This document shows, in pieces, positions 41,601-50,200 of a DNA stretch of 64,000 bases (positions are counted from its first letter, which is position 1; every line of letters starts with the position of its first letter). The translations under genes were made by a program, and so were the position numbers. The notes beneath the pieces are model-generated. The model did no database searches. It had not been told where the DNA came from and worked only from the letters and a program-made list of their open reading frames with translations. The DNA is from Schizochytrium sp. CCTCC M209059. Its lineage: Eukaryota; Sar; Bigyra; Thraustochytrida; Thraustochytriidae. The stretch is taken from the NCBI GenBank assembly GCA_000818945.1, contig KN805435.1, positions 1-64,000 on the forward strand, written 5' to 3'.

Positions 41601-42164
41601 GGGGCGCGGCGTCACGAGCTGCTCGCTGCGCGCTGCGATAAGCTCGCGGCGCACGCTGCCAAGGTGCGCGAGGTCTGGACGTTGCGCAAGACCAAGCCTC
41701 GTTTCGCAGAGGAGGATATCTCGAGCGCGCCGTTGCCAAAGCGACTCAAGGAGCGTCTCAAGACGTATCGTAGTCCCACGGGCGATGTCATTCGCAACAA
41801 GGAGGCACGTGCCGAGCAGCGCCGCCAGAGCAAGTTGGCGGCAAAAGCAAAATCTGCGCACTCGCACCAGGAGTACGTTTTGCAGGTCAAGGCGCTCAAG
41901 CAGGAGTTCGTCGCGAATCAGGTATCCTTTGCACCCGATGATCGGGACGAGTCGCCATCGCTGCCGGCCTCGCTGCAGAGCAAGCTTGACAAGCGTTCTT
42001 CGCCCAAGTCTGCTGAGCAAATTCGTGAGAAGGAGACTGCTGTGCAGAATCAGCGGGACGCCATCTTGCACGAGCGTGTGCATGCGCGTCAGCTTCATTC
42101 GCAAAAGGTCGACGAGATTCTTCAGAAGCATCGCGAGCAGGCTGCCAAGCCGGAGACCGACTGA
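38691..42164 (+). CDS. Tandem-repeat protein with 14 stathmin-like units
   Basis: 1157 residues. The first 90 are low-complexity, Gln/His- then Asn/Lys-rich. From residue 91 there are 14 repeats of about 65-90 residues, each opening with LPxRLxxRLxxL, then a T/SPxxx(I/L)xxKE stretch and a long Ala/Arg/Lys helix with a conserved His region. Units alternate: even ones end near KxxEARF, odd ones (from the third) in a (K/L)xxFxxNxVxF-like strand, so the real period is a pair of about 150 residues. The unit resembles the stathmin tubulin-binding repeat ([20 protein letters not shown] pattern); the last unit, SAEQIREKETAVQNQRDAIL, is the clearest. If so, the protein could bind several tubulins in a row. 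Homology is my pattern match, not a search result. The minus-strand frame over 39810-42131 is a shadow. Confidence 0.85.
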   Translation: MMRSTAYFVDLGEQRQQQHQQQQHKQRLASMKMNEPANPLTERKPGTPTKARGSNNCSIDAGEENKTQACNQLAEGPLMVKSMNGAGKPQLPERLQKRLASLPGRPSAEQIRQKEEQVEMKREEMLKAKVMGAAQFGAKVQEVRARKDEFNRNILGCCGASAGASQPSAPPAPVKLPGRLQKRLRNLKAASAARAKPVLEKEAQTAARREARLRAVADKQAAHLATVAARKEAKATEARFDVASTPDFLPANLKARLESLRRPTKETILRKEALADAKRRLVLEAKAKRASDHMVVVEQARAAKKAFVANEVDFGSANPGAPAVGVKLPKRLALRAERLAPNWTPDSVVASHEGAAARRRELMEMKMAKACAHLTRVSKLREAKTTEARFPEFNKVSSAAEPAAAAAGVDAASVQLPERLRARLAALTRPTKEALLRKEALAAKRAELYTAAKVQAARVHNEVAVPRARALKESLESNNILLATSADTKLATPVPLPKRLTKRLVMLGAGKSAWTPEAQLAKEAAAEQRRRDMLEGVMASAAEHSAKVAKLSANKKLEPRFGNNKIPAGLPENLRTRLEGALRRTPEAILRKNELASVRRSVALAARAHVAHQRGEAARAAVALKHSMAETGMELASGQVATATPLPRALARRAAKLAPRWTPEGLVGKEAAAGDTLRASLAAKAAKARKHNRLAASRAAAKAREPRFAAEAAAPELPEHLRSRLASLTRPRPEAIRRKLAAASQRREIRLESLRHRAREAAPARERARALHADLEQNQVWIVRGSPEPLKLPKRLAARAESLASQAQARGGEASLRREEAAASRREALLRARRTAARTHVRRAMARRQAKETEARFPEGAPAGVELPAALAARLAALRKPTDAAVRRKLELAAKRAQLAREAKAHAASMHLAHAAKVRQVRDTYRDSMQLLTKGETVAVALPKRLRARLASLEAAKKSPSALLAKEAAAGARRHELLAARCDKLAAHAAKVREVWTLRKTKPRFAEEDISSAPLPKRLKERLKTYRSPTGDVIRNKEARAEQRRQSKLAAKAKSAHSHQEYVLQVKALKQEFVANQVSFAPDDRDESPSLPASLQSKLDKRSSPKSAEQIREKETAVQNQRDAILHERVHARQLHSQKVDEILQKHREQAAKPETD

Positions 42165-43124
42165 TTCCTTTTTCTCTTTTCTTTTCTTTTCTTTTCCTTT
42201 TCTTTCCGAGTCCGAGTCCTTTTCTTTGCTTCAAGTCTTTTTTTTTTTCCACAATCATTCATGGATGGGCCCCATTGGGAAAGAAAGAGCCTGAGGAAAG
42301 GCGCCGCGAAGACGGACGGCCACACACACACAAGGTCTTCACCGCATGCAAAAATCCAAACAAATACAGACATTACATACATACGTATATCCATACATAC
42401 ATTCATACATACACCAGGCATTCTATACTAGCTCTTTGCTTCCGTTCGTTCGCCTTGTCGGTGACCCACCATCACTCAAAGCAGTGCAGCGCAGAGCAGA
42501 GCAGAGCAGCGTGCAATGCACCGACGCGTTCCCCCCTCCCTCAGCCCCTCATTTTCTTCTCCTGGACCCCACTGACACGCGACGGTGCTCGGAGAAGGCC
42601 GCGCACTTTGTGCACTTGCTCGCTCGCGCGCTCGGAGGGGGCGTCTCACCAGCCTGCGCTGCTTGCACCCGCGGCGCGGCCACACCACCCTGGCCACCCA
42701 AGGAAACTACCTAACAATAACTATCTATACACACTAACTACATGGCTGCTCGCAGTCGATCGACCGACCGATCGATCGATCGATCGAACGATCGATGACG
42801 AGCCTCTCCTCTTCCTCCCTGGCCGCAGCCGCCTGCCTGGCCGGCTGCACCGGCCGACCGCAACCGACAAAAAATGCTCGACTTTGGGACGCAGGCTGGA
42901 CGAACGAACATGCGCGGCGACTTTCGCACGTGCACAAGTTTCTTCTGAGCATCATTGGCATGGCATGGCATTGCATTGCATTACAAAACTTCTAAAGTGA
43001 TGCAACTTCGGAGCGATCCGATCCGATCCGATGCGATGCAATGCAATGCGAAGCTGGTGGACCACCCGTTCCGAGTCGTTGGCTGCAAAGACCAGTCCCC
43101 CGGACCTTGCCGCGCCGTAACGCC

Positions 43125-43239
43125 ATGCAGTGCAATTTATCGCAATGCAATGCAATAAAATGCAGTGCAATGCAATGCAATTCATCGCAATGCAATTCAT
43201 CGCAATGCAATGCAATGCAATGCAATGCAATGCAATGCG
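43125..43239. repeat. GCAAT pentanucleotide array
   Basis: About 20 ATGCA/GCAAT units, broken by ATTCATC spacers. Shorter runs of the same unit are at 42957-42985 and 43029-43050. Confidence 0.9.
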
Positions 43240-44944
43240 CCCCTTCCCATAAAAACACTCCTTGTGCTGTCACTACCCACGCAAGCTCACACTCCTGCGC
43301 GCGCCTCGCCCGCCAGTCCTCGCGTGTGCACAGCGCGCACCGCTGCTGCTATCTTCCCCGCTCTCACTCCCTCGCCGTCGATCATCGTCCATCGACCCTT
43401 CGACCAGATGCGTTCACGAACCAGCCAACAAACAAACGAACGAACGAACGCAGGCAGGCCGGGATGGATATCAATCATGATGGCAGCGATGTCGAACGGA
43501 TGGATCGAAGGAAACGAATGAAGTCGCGGAGGACGCGCAGGGTGGATTCAAGAAGCTTGGCGCGCAAGGCGAGGCGGGAGAAGCAAGGGAAAGCGAGGGA
43601 GGGGAATGAGTGGCTGCGCCGCGCGAACTCTGTCAGCCATTTCACCCGTGCTTTCGAGCCTGCCGTGCACACCCCGCGCCGCCCTACCGCCGCGCCTAGG
43701 CGAAACCGCACCCCGCTACGCCCGCCCTACCGCCCCGCTACCGGAAACGGCGCCGAAAGCTGCGGGCAAACGCCCCGCCCGCAGCTGTCGGCTGCGGGCA
43801 CGACACGCCCAGTGGACGTCGTGGGGGACCAGCCCGCGTGGTCCCACTGGCGCCGCGCCTCGAACCACTGGGCGCAGGAGAACAGAGCCCCGCATGAGGG
43901 AGGGATGCGGGGAGAGGTGCGGGCACGTGCGGGGCGGGCGGCGATGGGTGGCTCTCGCGGCGCCGCTCCAGGCCTGCCTAGTCGTAAGTATTACTTGCGA
44001 TCGGGGCCTGCGAGGCGCCGCTCCTGCTGCCGCAAAAAGCCGCCCTTGAGGTCGCAGAAGCCGCTCCTGCGCCACGAGTCTGCCTTCCGAGAACGGACCT
44101 CGCCCCGCTCCGTCCGCTGCCGCGCGCGCGCGCCCGGTTGTTACCCGCGGGGTTGCGCGTTTTTTTTTTTTTTTTGGGGGCGATCCGGGTTGAGCTACTT
44201 TGGATGGCGGCCACCATGGTGGTTGGTTGTGCTTTTTGAAGACCGTGAGCCGGCGAAGAAGGCCGCGAGGTCTTGACGCCTATGTGCTTGCAGCTTAGCC
44301 GACATAGGCGGCCAATGAGCCGGTTTCCCGCGGTCGCTTGTCGACTTTCCTCGCGCAGGAATGCATCTTTCGCGGCACCTGAAGATGCGAAGCGAAAAGC
44401 CTCCCTATTTATTATCCTTTCCTTTCTTTTCTTTTCTTTTCCTTTCCGTCCATCCGTCCATCCGTCCATGATTCATTTCCTTTTTCGAACGCCCTGTCGC
44501 TATCGTATCCATCCACCATCCGATCACCATCCGCTCGCCCGCTCGCTCCGAGTCACTCACTCATCCACCACACCATCCATCCATCAACCCATCCATCCAC
44601 CATCGGCCACTCGCGAAATGCTTTCTCTTGATGGATCCATCGATTGCCTGCACTTGCTTTGCTTTGCTTTGCTTTGCTTTGCTTTCCGAGGCCTGCGCTC
44701 TCTTGCTCTTCCCTCGAACAGTCAGCGCGGTGCTCAGGAAGACGGCCGCAACAACAACTCGTGCGTCGCGCAAACAACTCGTCTGGCTCTGAACGCGCGC
44801 GCTTCTTCTCGCCCTTTTGCAACTTGAGCTTCGCAGTTGCTTGCCACGGTTGCCTTGGTGACGCAGCTGCCGCGGGAATGGAATGAATGGAATGGAACGG
44901 AGTGGAATGGACGCTGAGCTGGGCTGGGTTGAGCTGAGCGCGGC

Positions 44945-45033
44945 TGCAAACAACTCGTCACCGTCTTGCAAACAACTCGGGCCCTGCAAACAACTCGGGC
45001 CCTGCAAACAACTCGGGCCCTGCAAACAACTCG
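44945..45033. repeat. 18-bp tandem repeat TGCAAACAACTCGGGCCC
   Basis: TGCAAACAACTCG begins at 44945, 44967, 44985, 45003 and 45021; the last four are exactly 18 bp apart. The core GCAAACAACTCG also occurs alone at 44770-44781. Confidence 0.9.
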
Positions 45034-46195
45034 TCGACGATCGGGAAACGGCGCGCGGATTCATTTAGTAGAGAGTGGAGTGGAGTGGGGTGGATGGAGC
45101 GCATCGTGCTTCGAAACTCGCGCGCGATCTCGGCAGCGGTCGTGGCGTGGTCTCGCTTGCCAGGAGGAATCTGACGTCGCGACGCAAGAACCTTGCGCGA
45201 ATAGCGTCAGCGGCGTCGGTGCGAGAACGATGCATTGCATGAAGGAATAAGTGAGAGAGAGAGAGTGGGAATATGCTGCGCCATGAAGCGGAAGGCTTCC
45301 CGGCCAGAGCGTCTCGAAGTCGTCCAAGGTCGCGTCGCTATCTTATCGCGCCGCGCACGGTAAGCCTGGAGAGCTGACTTCGACTCTCCTCGCAGGTGTA
45401 GGAAAGAAAACATGGCGTGCCGTAAGTCTTTGCCATGATCTCGCTTCGTCCTCTCCCGTGGTTGTTCTACCTTGCCTTGCCTTGCCTTGTCTTCTCTTGT
45501 CTTCTCTTGTCTTGTGGCTTGTCTGGTGGCGTAGTCGTGCGGTGCGGTGCGGTACCCATTCCATCCCAAGTGGGTTCCATTATAAGCTCACAAAATTGGC
45601 GGGATCGAGAGCACGAATTCTTGATGGCCCGCTGGATGACCGGCCGGCCGGCCATATAAATGGATGGATGGATTAATGGATGGCTGGCTGGCTCACGAAA
45701 ACAAATCAAAACAACCCGTATGGCCACGGTGCGAGCGAGCGAGCGAGCGAGCGAGCGATACTTCCTTCCCTCGATCGATCCTTCCAGGCTTCCATCCTAG
45801 TTGGCTGCGCTGCTGCTGCCGCTGCCGGAAGCAGTATGGAATCGGCCACCGACTCTCAGACTGCGAAGGGTAAGTAAAGAGGTTGCTGTAGGCGCGGCAG
45901 CTGCACTGGTCTCGCTCGCTCCATTGATGTACGTACGTACTTAGTATCCTAGCAGAAGAATACAGCAGCAACTCGCTGGCCAAAGACGCTGGTGGTTGGA
46001 CGCGACGAGCCCAGGCTCGCCCCCCCCACCGAACCCCTCAGTAGCTGCGCTGCGGGCAAACGTCGCACAGCCCGCACCTGCGCCCGCATTCGCGTGCGTG
46101 TGGGTAAACGCCTTGCCCCGCAGTCACGCGCGCTGCGGGTACGGGGTGGCGGCGCCGCGGAGTCTTCCTGGAGCCGCTGACGCGGCGCATTCGGC

Positions 46196-46276
46196 ACTTG
46201 CGGCGGCGCAGCGCGGTTTTTTCTATTTGTGGAAGACGGATTGGCGACTTGCGGCGACGCTTATTGCGCACTTGCA
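46196..46276 (-). promoter_or_regulatory. CGCAAGTG-type elements, minus orientation
   Basis: ACTTGCG at 46196 and 46247 and ACTTGCA at 46270, with a degenerate ATTTGTG at 46225. Gaps of 22 and 23 bp between the last three fit the phase seen near the TrpEG gene. Confidence 0.45.
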
Positions 46277-46512
46277 AACAACCAGGTTGTCTTGATTGGC
46301 TGCGAGCGCTCGCGTCGCTCGCGCAGGTGTGCAAGACGGTGACTGTGGGGGTGAAAGAAAACAATAAAACAATCAAGGAGTAAGACAAGTGGGGGGTCTC
46401 CTTGTCTGTGTCTCCCCTGGCGCGCGCCCGCTTTCCGGGTTTTCACTGGGCCGCACTTTCCGCTACCCCCTCCTTAGCTCCTTATCCCATCTCGTGTTCT
46501 TCTGCGCGGCCT

Positions 46513-46634
46513 CGCAAGTTCGTGCGGCGCATCTCCTAAGTGCAGAATGCGCACCGCAAGTGGGCTATGGCGCGGTGCAGAGGTGGCGCCACTGAGCAAG
46601 ATTAGCGCAAGTGCAGGCAGAGGTGCGCAGTGGG
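46513..46634 (+). promoter_or_regulatory. CGCAAGTGG-type element array upstream of CPSase
   Basis: CGCAAGTT at 46513, a degenerate copy at 46535, CGCAAGTGGGCTATGG at 46555, a degenerate AGGTGG copy near 46578, CGCAAGTG at 46606 and CGCAGTGG at 46626. Steps are 20-23 bp except one of 28. It is about 650-770 bp before the CPSase ATG. Confidence 0.5.
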
Positions 46635-47278
46635 GAGCAGAGGGGAAGGAGGAATATTAACCGCATGCACACCCACAGAGACACAGACCAGAAAGGGGAA
46701 GAATGTATAAATAAAAAGACAAAAAGAAAGAAAAAGAAAAAGGAAAACAAGGAAACGCGGCGACGCTTCAAATCCAAACTTTCGAGGCGGCATTTCAAAT
46801 TCAAAACCAGGACCGCCCGTCCGCACGCACGCCTGCACGCCCGCCAGCCGACGCGCCGCAGCGAGCGAGCGCGCGCGCGCGAGACCGAGCGAGCGAGCGA
46901 GCGAGCAGACCGCGTCCGCGCGCGGGCCCCGGCTTCCTTCCTCCTTGCGTCCTCCTCTCGTACCCGTCTGTTTATTTGTTTGTTTGTTTGTTTGTTTGTC
47001 TGCCTCTGTCTCCCTGCCTCTCTCTGTCTCAGTGTGTCTGTCTGTCTGTCTGTCTGTCTGCGTGCGTGGACAGGCAGAGGCGGCCAGGCGATTGATTGCA
47101 AAAGCAAACAGCAAAACCCCAAGCAGCCAGGTGCAGCCAGCCGCTGCGCCTAGCTTCCTGCAGCGCAGCAGCAGCCGCCGCCGCCGCCGCCGCCAGCCAC
47201 CAGGCCGGCGCGCAGCAAACCCGCAAGCGAACCCGCGACTAGCAGCGAGCGCAGCAGCAGCGAGCGCAGCGCGACAAG

Positions 47279-50200
47279 ATGTGGAGCGTCAAGAGCGCTC
47301 GCAGCGTGGCGGCCTCCAAGGCCGCCGTCAGGCAGCTCTCCTCGACCGCGAGCAAGGGCACCTCTGACCTGAGCAAGCCCGCTGCCGCCCGCGGCTTTGT
47401 AGGCTCCAGCATGGGCAGCGGCGGCGTCCGCACCGCCACCCTCGCGCTCGAGGATGGCTCCCGCTTCACCGCCATGTCCTTTGGCCACGAGGAAAGCGTT
47501 GCCGGCGAGGTCGTCTTTAACACCGCCATGGTCGGCTACCCCGAGGCCCTCACCGATCCCTCGTACCGCGGCCAGATCCTCGTCAGCACCTACCCCCTTG
47601 TCGGTAACTACGGTGTCCCCGACAAGGGCGTCGTTGACGAGTTCGGCCTCCCCAAGCACTTTGAGAGCGACCAGATCCACGCCGGCGGCTTCCTCGTCAG
47701 CGACTACTCGCACCACTTTAGCAACTGGGAGTCCGGCCGCAGCCTCAGCTCCTGGCTCCGCGAGGAAAAGGTCCCGGGCCTCTACGGTATCGATACCCGT
47801 CTCCTCACCAAGAAGATCCGCGAGCACGGCAGCATGAAGGGCAAGATCGAGTTCGAGCCTGCCTACAAGCCCCCTGGCCACAGCGAGATCGAGTTCGTCG
47901 ACGTCAACGCCCGCAACCTCATCCAGGAGGTCTCCTGCACTGACCGCATCGTGTACGGTGCCGGCAACCCCGTCAAGCTCCTCGCCCTTGACTGCGGTAT
48001 CAAGAACAACATCATCCGCAACCTCGTCCGCCGCGGCGTCGAGCTCCACCGCGTCCCGCATGACTTTCCCTTTGCCGAGCACGTGCACGAGTTCGACGGT
48101 CTCTTCCTCAGTAACGGCCCCGGTGATCCCATCATGGCCACCGAGGCCATCGCCAACCTCCGCAAGGTCCTTGAGAGCGGCTTCGACAAGCCCATCTTTG
48201 GTATCTGCATGGGTAACCAGCTCACCGCTCTCGCCGCTGGCGCCGAGACCTACAAGATGAGCTTTGGTAACCGTGGTGTCAACCAGCCTGTGCTCAACCT
48301 TCGCACTGGCCAGTGCTTCATCACGCCCCAGAACCACGGCTACGCCATCCGCACCGAGACCCTCTCGGAGGACTGGGAGCCCCTTTTCGTCAACCGCAAC
48401 GACGGCACCAACGAGGGTATCATGCACAAGACCAAGCCCTACTTTACGGCCCAGTTCCACCCGGAGGCCAAGGGTGGTCCCACCGACACGGAGTTCCTCT
48501 TTGACGACTTTGTCAACATGGTCCGCGACGGCAAGTCCTCCGTTGGCGCCGTCTTTGATGCGCGCAAGGTCCCCGACACCCGCGTTGAGGCCAAGAAGGT
48601 TCTCCTTCTCGGCTCCGGTGGTCTTTCCATCGGCCAGGCCGGCGAGTTCGATTACTCTGGCAACCAGGCCATCAAGTCCCTCAAGGAGGAGGGCATCGAG
48701 ACGGTCCTCATGAACCCTAACATTGCCTCGGTGCAGACCAACCTCGAGGGCGCCAACCAAGCCGACACCGTCTACTTCTTGCCCGTCACCATGGACTTTG
48801 TCGAGGAGGTCATCGCCCGCGAAAAGCCCGACGGCCTCATCCTCTCCATGGGTGGCCAGACCGCCCTCAACGTCGGTGTTGAGCTCTACGAGAAGGGGAT
48901 CCTCTCCAAGTACGACGTCAAGGTCATGGGTACCTCGGTCGAGTCCATCATCGCCACTGAGGATCGCGGCATCTTCTCGGACAAGCTTAACGAGATCAAC
49001 GAGAAGCTCGCCCCGTCCTTTGCCGTCAACACCATCGACGATGCTGTCGTTGCTGCCCACAAGGTCGGCTTCCCCTGCATGATCCGCAGTGCCTTTGCTC
49101 TTGGTGGTCTCGGCTCCGGCATTTGCAAGGACGAGGCCCACCTTCGCGAGATGGCCCGCAAGGCCTTCTCCACCTCGCCCCAGATCCTCGTCGAGAAGTC
49201 GATGCTCGGCTGGAAGGAGGTCGAGTACGAGGTTGTGCGCGATGCCGCTGATAACTGCATCACCGTGTGTAACATGGAGAACTTTGATCCCCTCGGTATT
49301 CACACCGGTGACTCGATCGTCGTTGCCCCCTCGCAGACGCTTTCCAACCACGACTACCAGATGCTCCGCGACACCGCCATCAAGACGGTCAAGCACCTCG
49401 GCATCATTGGCGAGTGCAACATCCAGTACGCTCTCGATCCCCACAGCGACGACTACGCCATTATCGAAGTCAACCCCCGTCTCTCGCGCTCCTCGGCTCT
49501 TGCCAGCAAGGCCACCGGTTACCCGCTCGCCTTTGTGGCTGCCAAGCTCTCGCTCGGCATCCAGCTTCCGGACATCACCAACCAGGTCACCAAGCGCACC
49601 ACTGCCTGCTTTGAGCCTTCCCTCGATTACGTCGTCACCAAGATTCCCCGCTGGGACATGACCAAGTTCGACCTTGTCTCGCGCAAGATCGGCTCTGCCA
49701 TGAAGTCCGTCGGTGAGGTCATGGGCATCGGCCGCTCCTGGGAGGAGTCCCTCCAGAAGGCTATGCGCATGGTCGACCCCTCTATCGAGGGCTTCCAGCC
49801 GCACAAGCACATGTACCTGCCGCCCTCTTCGGAGGCCGAGCTCATTGAGGAGCTCGAGCAGCCTTCGGATGTCCGCCCCTACGCCATTGCCCACGCCATG
49901 ATGGACCGCGGCTGGTCCGTCGACCGTGTCAACCAGCACACCGCCATCGACACTTGGTTCCTCCACAAGCTTCAGCGTCTGTGCCAGCTCGACGAGCTCA
50001 TGAAGGACGCCGGCTCGCTCGACCGCCTCAACTCCACCCTCCTCCTCCAGGCTAAGAAGTCCGGTTTCTCGGATCGCCAGATCGCCGAGCGCGTCAACAC
50101 TGAGGAGCTCCTCGTTCGCGACCGCCGCAAGATGTTTGGCATTGTTCCCGTTGTGAAGCAGATCGATACCGTTGCCGGTGAGGCCCCCGCTGCCACCAAC

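Larger units (their letters stand above)
42165..47278. other. 5.1-kb repeat-rich intergenic region
   Basis: Between the stathmin-like gene and the CPSase, with no ORF of recognisable content. Contents: (GATC)n at about 42764-42795, GCAAT pentanucleotide arrays (42957-43239), a hairpin (43825-43845), a CGTAAGTATTACTTGCG near-palindrome (43983-43999), a GCTTT run (about 44658-44686), an 18-bp tandem repeat (44945-45033), a CTTGC/CTTGTCTT run (about 45470-45520), a GAGC run (45730-45758), CGCAAGTGG arrays (46196-46276 and 46513-46634), and TTTG/TGTC runs near 46973-47060. A non-coding RNA gene cannot be excluded; no tRNA fold was found by eye. Confidence 0.45.

Noticed and set aside
39810..42131. 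773-codon open frame on the minus strand
   Set aside because: Antisense of the stathmin-like repeat gene; no independent domain.
43041..44276. 411-codon plus-strand open frame
   Set aside because: Begins inside GCAAT repeats and has no recognisable content; GC-driven.
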